Assembly (NCBI GenBank): GCA_027577415.1
Contig: JANBQS010000060.1
Coordinates: 1-42,715 of the forward strand
Source of the DNA: Coemansia sp. RSA 922
Lineage: Eukaryota > Kickxellomycota > Kickxellomycetes > Kickxellales > Kickxellaceae
Direction of reading: 5' to 3'
Length of the DNA: 42,715 nt
Of the stretch, positions 1 to 10,780 are shown in pieces. Position numbers and translations under genes: made by a program. How positions within the stretch are numbered: the stretch's first letter is position 1; every line of letters starts with the position of its first letter. Under the pieces are notes generated by a model. It was not told the DNA's origin. It did not search any database and saw only the letters and a list, made by a program, of their open reading frames with translations.

Positions 1-2217
1 GACTTGCGGTTCGAAGAAGAAGTGCTACGCGAACCGTACAAACTAAAGGGCTGGCTGCGGTACATTGACCACAAGCGAGCGAGTAATTCAGGCGGAGGGC
101 GTTCAGCAACAGTTCTTTTCGAGCGGGCACTCAAACGGCTGCCTGGGTCCTACAAGCTGTGGAAACAGTATTTAGAGCACCGGCTATCACTACTACAAAC
201 TAAAAACGCAGCACTTTGCCACGAGGACTACCGACGTGTGAATCTTTGCTTCGAGCGAGCACTTCTGTTATTACACAAAATGCCACGCATATGGATAATG
301 TACACTGGGCTTATGACCAGGCAGCCCGATGTCAGCGCTGCAAGGCGAGTGTTTGACCGGGCACTACGGGCATTGCCGGTGACTCAGCATCATCGCGTGT
401 GGCCGTCGTACTTGCGCTTTGCTAGGCGCGTAGGTGGAATAGTAGCCGAGCGCGTGTATGCTAGGTACGTGCAGATGTGGCCTGACCGCGCCGAAGAGTT
501 TATTGCCTGGTGTGTTGCCCAAGGCCGCTGGGCAGAGGCCTCAAGGCGGCTCATAGTGGAGATCGACTCAGGGAGAGGCGGCTCGGCATGGCGAAGACTG
601 GCGCAGATAATGAGGGCGCAGCCGGAGGCGGTGGCTGAGCTGCGAGTCGAGGCTATTCTGCGCGACGGCATTGCTAGGGGCCGTGGGGCGGGCGAGCTGT
701 GGGCGGCGCTGGCGGCGCATTTTGTGGCGCGTGGGCTGGTGGAGCAAGCCCGCGACATATACGAAGAGGCCGTGGTAAAAGTAGACAGCGTGAAGGATTT
801 TGCTATGGTGTTTGACGCCTACGCCGCCTTTGAAGAAGCCGGCGTTGCTGCGGCCCTAGAGTCAGAGGCTGAGCGGGTGGCCAAGGGAAAGGCTGGCGAT
901 TTGATGATGGATCTGAAGCTTTTGCGGCTGGAGCGGCTGATGGACCGAAGACCGTTCCTGGCCAGCGATGTTGTGCTGAGGCAGAACCCGCACTCTGTGG
1001 CAGCGTGGCTGAAACGCGTCTCTTTGTGGCGCGAGAAAAACGACGAGGCGAGGATCGTCGAGACCTTTGAAGACGCCGTATTGCGAGTCGTGCCTGCCAA
1101 GGCTAGTGGCGGCTCGGTAGCCGAGCTGTGGCTGGCGTATGCTGAGTATTTTGGCGCTAGCAATCGGGCGAAGGAGTACCGAGACGTGATGGATCGCGCC
1201 GTGGCAGCACCGCTCGGCTCAAAAGAGGAGCTGGTTGACTTGTATGTGGCCTACGCGGAGTCAGAACTAAAAGGAGGCAACATCGAGAGCGCCCGTCGCG
1301 TACTCACTCGCGCTACGGCTCACACGGCAAAGTCCCTGCGTGTGTGGGCGCTGTTGATCGACTTGGAGGAGGGCGCTGGCTCAGTGGCGGCCACTCGCGC
1401 TGCGTACGACCGCGTACTTGAGCTGCGTATTGCTACGCCGCAGACAATAGTGGACTATGCGCAGTTCCTCGAAGATCATTCGTTCTTCGAGGACTCGTTC
1501 CGCGTATTCGAGCGCGGTATCTCAGTGTTCGGGTACCCCGTGGCCATCGACCTATGGAACGTCTACCTGGCGCGCTTTGTTAAGCGCTATGCTGGCGAAA
1601 AACTGGAGCGCACCCGAGATCTATTCGAGCAGGCGCTGAGCGGATGCCCTGCGGCATATGCGCAAAGCATATTCTTGGCGTATGGCCGGGTGGAGGAAGA
1701 ATATGGGCTGGCGAGGCGTGCTTTGCGTGTGTATGAGAGGGCGACGCAGGGCGTGGCGAGGGAGAAGAAGCTGGAGATGTTCAAGTATTATGCAGCAAAG
1801 ACCGCCGAGCTTTTGGGTCTGCCTGCTACGCGTGCTGTGTACGAGAGGGGCATTGCGGAGCTGGGCGATAAGGACGCTGTGGCGTTGGTATTGGACTATG
1901 CAAAGACTGAGTGTCGCCTGGCTGAGATCGACCGGGCTCGGGCGCTGTACCAGTATGCGGCGCCGATGGGAGTCGACATGTGGGCTGTCTGGCACGAGTT
2001 CGAGGTGCAGCATGGCAACGAGGATACGTTCAAGGAAATGCTGAGAGTCAAGCGATCGGTCCAGGCAAAGTTCAATACTGATCCCAAGCGGTTGGCTGCC
2101 TTGGAGGTCGAAAAGCAGGCGCAAAGGGCGGCTGCCTTGGCTGCTATGCAAGTCGATGATTCGGCTCCTGGGCCGGCGAATCCCGATGCTCTGGATATTG
2201 ATGACGATGATTTATAA
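1..2217 (+). CDS. SYF1: Pre-mRNA-splicing factor SYF1/XAB2, 5' partial
   Basis: A HAT-repeat (half-a-TPR) protein that, by family, is a scaffold of the Prp19/NTC complex in the nuclear spliceosome. The reading frame is already open at base 1, so the true start lies left of the window; comparison with the human homologue (about 855 residues) suggests only a few tens of N-terminal residues are missing. Visible family signatures are FEEEVLREPYKLKGWLRYID at the N-terminus, FERALKRLPGSYKLWKQYL, FDRALRALPVTQHHRVW, LRIATPQTIVDYAQFLEDH, LERTRDLFEQALSGCP, and near the end HGNEDTFKEMLRVKRSVQAK. The tail ends in an acidic run (IDDDDL) before TAA and is shorter than the long acidic tail of animal homologues. 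Helical repeats run the whole length, with no transmembrane or signal segment. The next gene starts 139 bp downstream on the same strand. Confidence 0.93.
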   Translation, partial: DLRFEEEVLREPYKLKGWLRYIDHKRASNSGGGRSATVLFERALKRLPGSYKLWKQYLEHRLSLLQTKNAALCHEDYRRVNLCFERALLLLHKMPRIWIMYTGLMTRQPDVSAARRVFDRALRALPVTQHHRVWPSYLRFARRVGGIVAERVYARYVQMWPDRAEEFIAWCVAQGRWAEASRRLIVEIDSGRGGSAWRRLAQIMRAQPEAVAELRVEAILRDGIARGRGAGELWAALAAHFVARGLVEQARDIYEEAVVKVDSVKDFAMVFDAYAAFEEAGVAAALESEAERVAKGKAGDLMMDLKLLRLERLMDRRPFLASDVVLRQNPHSVAAWLKRVSLWREKNDEARIVETFEDAVLRVVPAKASGGSVAELWLAYAEYFGASNRAKEYRDVMDRAVAAPLGSKEELVDLYVAYAESELKGGNIESARRVLTRATAHTAKSLRVWALLIDLEEGAGSVAATRAAYDRVLELRIATPQTIVDYAQFLEDHSFFEDSFRVFERGISVFGYPVAIDLWNVYLARFVKRYAGEKLERTRDLFEQALSGCPAAYAQSIFLAYGRVEEEYGLARRALRVYERATQGVAREKKLEMFKYYAAKTAELLGLPATRAVYERGIAELGDKDAVALVLDYAKTECRLAEIDRARALYQYAAPMGVDMWAVWHEFEVQHGNEDTFKEMLRVKRSVQAKFNTDPKRLAALEVEKQAQRAAALAAMQVDDSAPGPANPDALDIDDDDL

Positions 2218-2356
2218 GTGTGCTGACAAACACAACCCCCTTATCCTAAACCGAGTTTTTATGCTTAAATCGGGGTGCTTTTTTTGCGTCTGCTGTAGGG
2301 TTTTTATCTTTTTGATCTCTTTTCTTATTTCGCTTTCACTATATATCTTTTTAAAA

Positions 2357-2848
2357 ATGGATACTACTTCTTGTTCTGGTCGCCCGCAAATCGTCGGCCC
2401 TTTAGTGCCCGAAAAGCCCTACCCGATATTTGTCCAAGGCGATGTCGTCAAGGGCTTTGGCCGTGGCAGCAAGCAGCTTGGAATTCCCACTGCGAATTTG
2501 CCTTCTGAGGCGGTTGAGCGCGCTTTGACAGACATACCTATTGGCGTGTACTATGGATGGGCTCAGGTCAAGGGCGGTGACGTGCTTCCTATGGTTATGA
2601 GTCTTGGCTGGAACCCGTTTTTCAAGAATGAGAAGCGTTCGGGAGAGGTGCATATCATCCACGAGTTCAAAGACGACTTTTATGGCCAGAATCTGAAGAT
2701 CGCGATACTGGCGTATATCAGACCGGAGAGAGACTATGCGAGTTTGGAGGCTCTCGTGGACGATATCAATATGGATATTAGCGTTGCTAAAAATTCGCTG
2801 GGAAGACCTGCGTATACACAGATCAAAAACGCTGCATTCTTCGACTGA
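2357..2848 (+). CDS. FMN1: Riboflavin kinase (ATP:riboflavin 5'-phosphotransferase)
   Basis: Phosphorylates riboflavin to FMN, the first step from vitamin B2 to flavin cofactors. The product is 163 residues, the usual size of single-domain eukaryotic riboflavin kinase without the bacterial FAD-synthetase half. Diagnostic motifs are GFGRGSKQLGIPTANL (the nucleotide/flavin loop with the PTAN metal-binding signature), IPIGVYYGWAQV, MVMSLGWNPFFKN, EVHIIHEFKDDFYGQNL with the catalytic-type Glu, and the closing helix LVDDINMDISVAKNSLGRP. The ATG at 2357 follows a CT-rich and A/T-rich leader and matches the family N-terminus. The frame is open further upstream into the end of SYF1, but that extension is hydrophobic and unrelated to the family. 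The HEATR5-like gene starts 87 bp downstream on the same strand. Confidence 0.95.
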   Translation: MDTTSCSGRPQIVGPLVPEKPYPIFVQGDVVKGFGRGSKQLGIPTANLPSEAVERALTDIPIGVYYGWAQVKGGDVLPMVMSLGWNPFFKNEKRSGEVHIIHEFKDDFYGQNLKIAILAYIRPERDYASLEALVDDINMDISVAKNSLGRPAYTQIKNAAFFD

Positions 2849-2935
2849 ACTTTCTTTCTTTGCTTTTCTCTACTTAACAATTACAATTTTATTTATTCTT
2901 TACTTGCTCTCTCCCTCTCTCTTTTTTGTTTTATC

Positions 2936-5900
2936 ATGGCGCTTGTTTTTGATGAGGGGCGATACGCTGCCCTGACGTCGCCGGGTGACAGAGAAATGTT
3001 CATCTTCAAGTGGCTGTCCAATCTCGATGCACATTTGGAAGACACAGCTACTAAAGAGTCTCTTAAACCGACACAGGAGCGTTTGGAGCTAATACTACTT
3101 GAGATCGCTACCATACCCTTGCCGCTTGCCGCTGGCGGAGAGCAGCGGTCATCTTGGCTGGGCGGTGGCACAGTTACTGGTAGTCGTCAGACAGTTCTTT
3201 TGCATGTGCCCAAGCCTACGCGCATAGTGCGAGACCTAGTAGCAAAGTGTTTGGCGCGAGTCTACGAGGTCGGCGACGTGCATCGGATGGGCGAGGCTCT
3301 ATACGCGATTCAAACAGTGATGCATGCCAAGCGACGGGCAGTGGAGCGAGAAACTAGGTTGGCTGCGCTTACTTGTGCGGGAGTTCTTTTCGAGGCCTTG
3401 TCTAGTAAGGCAGGATTCAGACTGCTAAGTTGTTTTAATGACTTTTTGGTGCTACTGCTGAGATTCGCTCGCAATTCGGACGAAAGCGTGGCCGTGCGTG
3501 TCGAGGCTACTCGCGCATTGGCTAAGCTCTTGCAGGCGGGTAAAACAGCTACTGAGGCGCAGGCGAAAGAGGCTGTAAAAACTTTACGTGCTAACCTCGT
3601 CCATCGATCTCCGCTCTTGGTACTGGCTACTGTGGGTGCGTTAGAGTCGTTGGTATTTTTTACGCCGTTCTTGGGCCCCGAATATGCATTCGACGCTGAG
3701 GGGTTTGTTACCTCGGGGCTTGTGCCTTTGTTGTCGTCTAGTGTATTGGTTGTGCGTCGGGCTGTTGCTCGACTTGTCGCAGTCATTATCTCGCATAATA
3801 TTACGCTCGTGTCTGTGGCCGCCGTAGCTGGACAAGATAATCTTTCTCCTACTGTTGCTGTGAAGACTGTGGATCCTGCTGCTCGTGCTATTGCCAGAAC
3901 TATGGCTAAACAACAGGTGCCACGTCCTGCTAGTGCCAGCGCTAGTGTCAGCCCTACTATACGTGCTAGCCTTGAAGTAGGAGCTGCTGCTGCCGTCGTA
4001 CAGGAGTCGCAGCAGTCTGGTGGAGCTACACGGTTATCGAGCGACCTTTCCGACGTACAACCATCTCCTCCGCTGACACACCCACCACTGGCTCCTGCAC
4101 TGGTTCGAGCCGGTTCATCAGCGACTGGTGGGAGATCAGTTAGTGCACCGCGTGTGTCGTCATCAGCGCCAGAGTCGGGTCCTAACTCTGGGCAGGCGAC
4201 GCTCGGCCGGGCGCTGCTGTGGCTATCGCAGGCTTTTACGCGGGCGTCGGCCTCTCGTGAGTTACGTGCAGGGTTAATCGACGCATACGCGGCATTATTT
4301 GACGAGCTTGGCACAAGTGTAGTCGAGGCTCAGTACTCTGTCATCCTGAGCCACATATTGGGTGTATTGGCGTCGGCTACGCAAATTCCATCGTCGACAG
4401 CAATTGACTCGCGTACTCGGGCGCCACGCGCAGGACTCACTCACGCCATTGGCACGCCAAGTAACTTGCCTAACCAAGTTAGTACGCAGGGGGATGTGGT
4501 GGGTCTGGTGGGTTCGTTGGATGCTCGTGCGGAGGCTGATATTCTAGCACTGCGTAATATGTGTGGCTGGTTACTGCGAGTACCACTGGCCGAGGCTCTT
4601 TTGTCAGAGGCTGGCAAGCGTATAGCAGCTCAGTGTATTTGGGATAAATGGCTCTCTGGCTCGTTGCCTGTTGAAGTACGCGCTGTAGTCAGCGGAGATG
4701 GACGGACCATGGCTCAGACCCTGATGCCCTGGCGTACTGGCGCTAATGTGCAGGCGCCTGGTAGCGGGTCTGGCGAAGTCGCAGTACTCGTGGCGTTGCA
4801 AGAGTGGCGTATGCTGGTAGAGGACTTGGGCGAGTCGGTTCGTGCCCTAGACGTATTCGAGTCTGACGACTGCGAGGATGACCTATGGGTAGTGCCACTG
4901 GAGCGCTGGCTGGCTGATTCTAATGAAGCTATTAGGATCAATGCAGCGTCAGCGCTTTCTTCCTTGATGCGCAATGACAGTGCGCGAGTATCGCGTGTGT
5001 TGTCTACGCTTATCTCGCGGTTCCAGCAGTTCTGCGCCCACTGTTCAGCTCACTCTGACGCGTCGCTTGACGCTATGAAGAGAACTGTGGGGTATGCCTA
5101 TGCGATTGCTGGAGTTATTGGCAATAATTCGGATCTGTTGTCGGGTGTGCCATTAGACCTAGTTGAGTGGGTACATAGTATTGCTATTCGGCTACTGAAT
5201 GCCGCGTATCAGCGCGTGGAACCCGAGATCGTCCATGACGGCAATGGTGTGGTGGATGGTGCTGATCCTGCTGGCGTTGCAATGTCGCTGGGCGTGGCTT
5301 CTCCAATGCCTGTAAAGAATGCGAGGCGCCGAGTTAATAGCCGAGCTGTGCCGAGTGGAGTCAATGTGGCGTTGGCTAATATGCGTATGACGGCTGGATG
5401 GGTTTTGCTCTCAGGGCTGACTACTCTTGGTACGGCGTTTGTGGCAGCGCGGGCTCGTACTCAGTGGATGTCCCTGTGGATGGTGGCTCTGCCTCCGCCT
5501 GACAGCGCGGCTGCTGGCTCTAATGCGGGGTTTGTTACGGGCGATATGGCGTGGCCTCTGCGTGCTCATTATTTGCAGTCGCGGTATATGGCGCTTTCGC
5601 ACCTTGTCTGTTTTATGCGTGCTTGTGACTCTGAGTGTCAGATAAATGAGGGCGATCTACGGCGCGTAGTGGCTAGTCTCAAGTCGACATTAATGTTTGT
5701 TGATAACGCACTCGATGCCCCACCACCACCGGTCCAGAATTTGCGACGGGTGTCAATGTCGCAGGCTACGGGAACCTCGTTTGAGACTATTGATCCTGCG
5801 AGACCTATGTGGCAACTGCCGATCCAAACGTCTTTGCTTGTTAGCCATATGCAGGTACGTGGTCGTGTCGTCGAATGTCTACAGACTTTGACTGCCCAGC

Positions 5901-8900
5901 ACTCTGAGCTCGTGGCGGCTATGACTCTGCCTACCGTGCGACTGATCGAGCAGGCGATTGGCAGCGTGGATAATCTATACGAGATGCTTGGTACTCGTGT
6001 GGGTGCTGCTGCAGTAACTGCTTCAGCTCATACACGGAACACTAGGGATCCAGCTGTGTTGTCGCCGGCCTTGTCTGTTTCTTCTGTGGGTGCTGCAGAC
6101 AGAAATAGCGATCAAGATTCTGGATCTAATGCTGGAGTGGTGACGTGTCTGCGTGGGTTCCGTAGTGGGCCGTGGGGATATGAGGCGGAGACTGGAATGA
6201 CGACGTTGTTGCAGGATATTGTTTTCGGACTTGAAAGCGGGTCTTCATTATCATCGTCTTTGGGCTTGTCGAGTGGCGATATGGACTTTGGCAGCTGCAG
6301 TATGAGAGCAACTGAGCATGATTGGCTCAGTGCACTATGTCCAATGCCGGCAGCCTTTAGACACTCGCAGCCGATCCAAACGTATACGACAGAGTCACCG
6401 CCAACGTATACGTGTCTGGTAGACGCCTCAGTGCAGTTATTCGGGCGGCTGTTTCCTACGCTGTCTGAGAACGCTCAGCTTACCGTGCTTGATGGTCTGG
6501 TATTGCAGCTTAACGGACTGCCCTTCAATTCGCACCGATACGCTGCTGTACTGACCAATATTCTGGCTGCGCTTTATGCGGCTATCCGGGGAGTTAACCA
6601 GGCAAAGTCGAAAGCAGCTATGGAGGTTGCTCCGCGCGTCGCTCGTGCTATGGTCGACGTGTCTAGAGCGGCATTGGTTTTGCCCTCGGCTGCACATCGC
6701 CTAGTAGCTGGCGAGGTCATTGGGTGTTTGGCAGCTGTGACTCGCGACGCAACAGCCAGCTACCTGCCTAGTCTGATGGACCATCTAACTAGCCAGGCGA
6801 TTAGATCGCGGGATCGGTTCGCCCGAGCAGGGGCTGCAGTCGCCCTAGGTTCATTATACTCTCGAGCTGGGTCTATTGTGGCACTGGGTACGTTGCGACA
6901 AGTAGTCGTGTTGCTGCACTCGTTGGCCAGCGATAAAGACCCTATCGTTCACTCGTGGGCTATTGGAGCCCTGGCTGAGGCTGCAATGTCGGCTGGCTAT
7001 ATGTTTGAGCCCTACGCGCGGGATACATTCCAGATGACACTGAAACTGTTTCTCAGCGACTCGCATGCAATGCCACTCCACGCGTCGGCACTGTGGGTAC
7101 GCGGTAAAGAGCATGTGCCCCCGGCTACCTCGACTGACTGTGCTGGCTCCCATGAGCGCGTTTTGCCATTGCGTTCGGCCACTGACCTGCATGCTTGGGC
7201 GCGCCAGACAGAAAGCGGCGGTGCTATGGCTCTCGGTTCAATTGCGGCGTATGGACGTGATGCGGCAATTACACATCCCAATAGTACTACTCATCATGGA
7301 CGCTCTGCCGACGAGCAGCGTCATGCAGCGACGGTGCCTGATGCCGATTTCGCATTTGTGTGTGCACGTTCCGACGTCGACTCGTTTGACGCACGCGCAG
7401 CATTAGGTCACCTAGTTAGTTCACTGCTTTTGGTGTTTGGGCCCGAGCTACAAGTGGACAACGTGACTCGCGACTCGGTACTCACACTGTTGCGTGAGCT
7501 GAGGCGGTCTTTGCCATCGACTGGCGTTCATATCGAGAGATCAGCGGAGCTCTCATTGGTTGCTGACCCTGATGCGAGGTGGCAGACATCGGCACAGTTC
7601 ATATTTGCTACGCAAAAGCAACTGTTGTTCTTTGCACCCCGCGAGCCAGAATTCCTGCCCCTGTTAGTTAAGCATACTTTGCGTCCTATTATGCGTACTA
7701 GGCGGGCTGCGTACTATGGCCACTCGGGCGGTATCCATGCCTTCCATTGCGTAGCTGTGTCGGCATTCGAAGGTATACTGAGGCTGTATGGATCGCGGGT
7801 TGTCGACCATGCTGATGACTGGGCGCTCTGTGACGTTGTTTGGGAGGCACTGGTACTTTATAGCGCGGTCACTGAGCAGTGTCGAGGTGACTCTGTGGCA
7901 GAGTTGGTAGCTGATCTGCAGCGGCTTATCCATACGACTGTCAGTCTGGCGTGTACCCATGAGTATGCCCAACTGGAGCTTGATGGCGATTCGGAGTCTG
8001 GTATTCCCAAGACGAGGGCAGTTGTTGCGGCTTTAAGCGCTGTGTTTACTAAGCGTGCTACTGCTATTATGCCGGCATCTATTCGTCGCCAGGAGAAAGT
8101 GCTGGGAAATGACGTAGAAGCTATTATAGCCGATGACGATGGTGCTCGGCCGTTCAGCTCGGCGGCTAAACAGCTGGCAATCGCTGCTATTGTTGCTATT
8201 CTGGACTGCGTCGACCGACTACGCCCACAGACTGATACCAAGTCGCATTCTGTTTGTTGGCGCTCGCACCCACTGACTCCGCTGCTGGCAGACTTGGTCA
8301 GTGTAGGGTATATGGCGGCATCAGCGCCAGCTACTCAATCTCCTACTCTGTGTTGTTTGGGCCAGCATCTGTTGCAGCGGTTGATTGCTCAGTTCAAAGA
8401 TGTCGAGGACCCGGCGGTGCGTGGCGAGGGCCAGTCAGTGCTGGGCATTTACCAGGCACAATTGAGCTCGGCCTTTATGCCCGTATTGAGCGAATCTCTA
8501 GTAGCTCCACAAATCACCCAGGCGGCAGTCCTCACCGCCACTGCGTTTGTGGTGTCTGGACTGGTCAGTGGAGACCGAGCCACGCTGACGCGTATCCTTC
8601 GATTGCTCGCGCCTCAGCCGACTTTTGCTGGCGACGTAGGTATATCGACGCCGCAGATGCAGATCGTGACAAAGTTGACTATCTTGTACTCGTGGTCGAC
8701 TATACTCGGGTATGCGATGAGGCGGGGTCCTGGTGTTCTGAGAGATGCCCTGGAATTGCATCTGCCGCTGCTGGGTCGCTTGTGGCTGGACGCTATTAGG
8801 GATACTGCTGTTATTGGCATGCGTCAGCGCGACGTCTACGAAGAGCTGGCGTTTTTGCGGTGTACCGAGCAGGTCGATATTGGAATGGGTCTGAATCTGG

Positions 8901-10780
8901 GTCTGGAGTCTACATATGTCGGATTGGTGCAAGAGCCGTTGGCTGTCTGGTATCGCGCTTATCTGCCGTATTTCTTGGATTCTGTATCTAAACTACTTTT
9001 GCTCGGCACATCCTCTGAGCTTGGAGCCGGTTACGATGAGCTATTGGCTCGCTTGCGGGGACCTGAGTCTAGTGGAATTTCTGCTGTTCTTTTGCTTGGA
9101 TTTTCCCTGCAAGAGTTATCTCGACTATCGGTATTATCGTCTATGAGCCGGTATGCACATACTGGTATTTCAAATGGTCCATTCATGGTGGCTGCGCAGT
9201 TAGTTGGTCCTCTGGATGTCGGTGGACAGACTGGCAATGACACTGAAGCTGAGCGTATTTCTAGTCTCCAACGAGCCGGTATTCGCATCTATGGTCCGAC
9301 ACAATCAGCGTCTAGCGCTATTGGAGCTCAGTGGCTGAACGACATGAATCTCTTGTTGTCTCTGTTATCCACGGTAAGCGCACTATTGGATTTGGAATTG
9401 CCTGATGTGACTGCGCTGTTTGCTGATACAAACTCGCCTGGATGCATTAAATCCTGGTTGGTCGAAGAGCTATGGACAAACGCTGTGTCTAGCGTCGTTG
9501 CGCCGTTTAACGAAGGCGGTGCTGTGTCGGTGGATAGTCAACAGCGTGTCAACCGTGGTGTACGTGTGAATGCTGTGGTCAAGGCGCTGGACGCGGCACT
9601 GTCGCTGCTTACTCTCTTGGGTGATACTACATTGCTCGATCAGTGGCTGTTTTCGGTTGAAGAGCTCGATGTAGAGTGTGCAAAGGACGATGTGCCGGGT
9701 CTACTGGGTCTAAGTGCTTTTGGTCGGACCGTGGTCCGCGATATTGTCGGTACGTGGCAGGCTGCGCAGAGTCTCTTGTCGGACGAAAAAGAGGCTTTGA
9801 CTGTTGTGAGCACTTGTCTGGAAATTCTGGCCGCTGTAATAGGCCGTCGCCGCCCTAAGAGTGCTCCTCTGGTTGCCTTTTGGCTGAGTCTGTGGCGGCA
9901 GTCGATGCTTACTATTGCTGATGGACACTTTAAATCTGCCGCTGATACTCTGGCCAGCTTTGTACGACGCACAACTGGGCTCGGCGCTGCTACTATCGCG
10001 GATGGAAATGACATGCTGAGCAGCGGCGATGTGCTCAGCAATGATGTCGGGCTGATCTCTGATATGACCAACTCGCTACTATTGCAGTTGCTCCAGGCCG
10101 AATCTAACGATAACGTCGTGGCTGCTGCGTTGGGCGTAGTGGCTCATCTCCTGGTGGCGGAGTCTCAGGTACTGCTAGTGTCGAATGCAGTTCAGGCGTG
10201 CTTTGTATCTGTTCTCGCCGACAAACTGGCTACTACGTCATCTGCTCAGCAACTGATGTTACTGCTCGATGTGCCCCTATGTCTAGCACGGTCTAGTACG
10301 CCTGTACCAGTGTTTCCGGCCTTGGCACGAGCAGCGATTCCAGCACTAGCAAAACTAGTGTTTGTCCAACTCGGCTCGTCAACAAGTGTGGTATTGGAAA
10401 GGGCATTGGATGCACTTGCTGCCTTTGCCACTGCGCGGTATTCGGATCCAGCGCAACCTGGATTGGTCATGGCGGCTGTACTAATGCTCATGCTGTCTAT
10501 GCTACCCGACGAGCTGAACCGTATGTTGAGTTTGCAAGAAACCTGTTTGGCGGAGGCTATTCTGGGACTTGCTACAAAGGCACCAGAAACATTTAGATCT
10601 ATATTGATCAAACTGTCTGCCACTCAGCCAACAGCTAAGCGGCGTCTCGAACTGGCTATTCGCTCACGATCATCTGTCAAGTCATCTGCCTCGGCGGATA
10701 CCACGGCGAGTACGGAGCGTGATATCGATGGTGTTCCGTCATCGGGTAGGATTGCGCTAAAGAGCAGTTTTGGTATCTAA
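2936..10780 (+). CDS. LAA1: HEATR5/LAA1-family HEAT-repeat protein
   Basis: One uninterrupted frame of 2,614 residues. The N-terminus aligns by eye with HEATR5 proteins: REMFIFKWLSNLDAHL, then KPTRIVRDLVAKCLARVYEV and GDVHRMGEALYAIQTVMHAK, and around residue 440 ELRAGLIDAYAALFDELGT followed by a SHILGVLAS-like helix. These are the conserved blocks of human HEATR5A/B and yeast Laa1, large alpha-solenoid accessory factors of the AP-1 clathrin adaptor at the trans-Golgi and endosomes. A low-complexity Ser/Pro/Ala-rich stretch at about residues 320-420 interrupts the solenoid. It is longer than the roughly 2,000 to 2,070 residues of yeast and human homologues, mostly through such inserts. ATG 2936 follows a CT tract. 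The AP-1 role comes from the family, not from this sequence. The end is 41 bp from the convergent ABC transporter. Confidence 0.85.
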   Translation: MALVFDEGRYAALTSPGDREMFIFKWLSNLDAHLEDTATKESLKPTQERLELILLEIATIPLPLAAGGEQRSSWLGGGTVTGSRQTVLLHVPKPTRIVRDLVAKCLARVYEVGDVHRMGEALYAIQTVMHAKRRAVERETRLAALTCAGVLFEALSSKAGFRLLSCFNDFLVLLLRFARNSDESVAVRVEATRALAKLLQAGKTATEAQAKEAVKTLRANLVHRSPLLVLATVGALESLVFFTPFLGPEYAFDAEGFVTSGLVPLLSSSVLVVRRAVARLVAVIISHNITLVSVAAVAGQDNLSPTVAVKTVDPAARAIARTMAKQQVPRPASASASVSPTIRASLEVGAAAAVVQESQQSGGATRLSSDLSDVQPSPPLTHPPLAPALVRAGSSATGGRSVSAPRVSSSAPESGPNSGQATLGRALLWLSQAFTRASASRELRAGLIDAYAALFDELGTSVVEAQYSVILSHILGVLASATQIPSSTAIDSRTRAPRAGLTHAIGTPSNLPNQVSTQGDVVGLVGSLDARAEADILALRNMCGWLLRVPLAEALLSEAGKRIAAQCIWDKWLSGSLPVEVRAVVSGDGRTMAQTLMPWRTGANVQAPGSGSGEVAVLVALQEWRMLVEDLGESVRALDVFESDDCEDDLWVVPLERWLADSNEAIRINAASALSSLMRNDSARVSRVLSTLISRFQQFCAHCSAHSDASLDAMKRTVGYAYAIAGVIGNNSDLLSGVPLDLVEWVHSIAIRLLNAAYQRVEPEIVHDGNGVVDGADPAGVAMSLGVASPMPVKNARRRVNSRAVPSGVNVALANMRMTAGWVLLSGLTTLGTAFVAARARTQWMSLWMVALPPPDSAAAGSNAGFVTGDMAWPLRAHYLQSRYMALSHLVCFMRACDSECQINEGDLRRVVASLKSTLMFVDNALDAPPPPVQNLRRVSMSQATGTSFETIDPARPMWQLPIQTSLLVSHMQVRGRVVECLQTLTAQHSELVAAMTLPTVRLIEQAIGSVDNLYEMLGTRVGAAAVTASAHTRNTRDPAVLSPALSVSSVGAADRNSDQDSGSNAGVVTCLRGFRSGPWGYEAETGMTTLLQDIVFGLESGSSLSSSLGLSSGDMDFGSCSMRATEHDWLSALCPMPAAFRHSQPIQTYTTESPPTYTCLVDASVQLFGRLFPTLSENAQLTVLDGLVLQLNGLPFNSHRYAAVLTNILAALYAAIRGVNQAKSKAAMEVAPRVARAMVDVSRAALVLPSAAHRLVAGEVIGCLAAVTRDATASYLPSLMDHLTSQAIRSRDRFARAGAAVALGSLYSRAGSIVALGTLRQVVVLLHSLASDKDPIVHSWAIGALAEAAMSAGYMFEPYARDTFQMTLKLFLSDSHAMPLHASALWVRGKEHVPPATSTDCAGSHERVLPLRSATDLHAWARQTESGGAMALGSIAAYGRDAAITHPNSTTHHGRSADEQRHAATVPDADFAFVCARSDVDSFDARAALGHLVSSLLLVFGPELQVDNVTRDSVLTLLRELRRSLPSTGVHIERSAELSLVADPDARWQTSAQFIFATQKQLLFFAPREPEFLPLLVKHTLRPIMRTRRAAYYGHSGGIHAFHCVAVSAFEGILRLYGSRVVDHADDWALCDVVWEALVLYSAVTEQCRGDSVAELVADLQRLIHTTVSLACTHEYAQLELDGDSESGIPKTRAVVAALSAVFTKRATAIMPASIRRQEKVLGNDVEAIIADDDGARPFSSAAKQLAIAAIVAILDCVDRLRPQTDTKSHSVCWRSHPLTPLLADLVSVGYMAASAPATQSPTLCCLGQHLLQRLIAQFKDVEDPAVRGEGQSVLGIYQAQLSSAFMPVLSESLVAPQITQAAVLTATAFVVSGLVSGDRATLTRILRLLAPQPTFAGDVGISTPQMQIVTKLTILYSWSTILGYAMRRGPGVLRDALELHLPLLGRLWLDAIRDTAVIGMRQRDVYEELAFLRCTEQVDIGMGLNLGLESTYVGLVQEPLAVWYRAYLPYFLDSVSKLLLLGTSSELGAGYDELLARLRGPESSGISAVLLLGFSLQELSRLSVLSSMSRYAHTGISNGPFMVAAQLVGPLDVGGQTGNDTEAERISSLQRAGIRIYGPTQSASSAIGAQWLNDMNLLLSLLSTVSALLDLELPDVTALFADTNSPGCIKSWLVEELWTNAVSSVVAPFNEGGAVSVDSQQRVNRGVRVNAVVKALDAALSLLTLLGDTTLLDQWLFSVEELDVECAKDDVPGLLGLSAFGRTVVRDIVGTWQAAQSLLSDEKEALTVVSTCLEILAAVIGRRRPKSAPLVAFWLSLWRQSMLTIADGHFKSAADTLASFVRRTTGLGAATIADGNDMLSSGDVLSNDVGLISDMTNSLLLQLLQAESNDNVVAAALGVVAHLLVAESQVLLVSNAVQACFVSVLADKLATTSSAQQLMLLLDVPLCLARSSTPVPVFPALARAAIPALAKLVFVQLGSSTSVVLERALDALAAFATARYSDPAQPGLVMAAVLMLMLSMLPDELNRMLSLQETCLAEAILGLATKAPETFRSILIKLSATQPTAKRRLELAIRSRSSVKSSASADTTASTERDIDGVPSSGRIALKSSFGI

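Noticed and set aside
2156..2356. In-frame upstream extension of riboflavin kinase
   Set aside because: It overlaps the end of SYF1, is hydrophobic low complexity and does not match the family. ATG 2357 fits the known N-terminus.
3310..4314. 334-codon antisense frame opposite the HEATR5-like gene
   Set aside because: It lies wholly inside a well-supported gene and reads as Ser/Thr/Ala-rich shadow sequence with no family signature.
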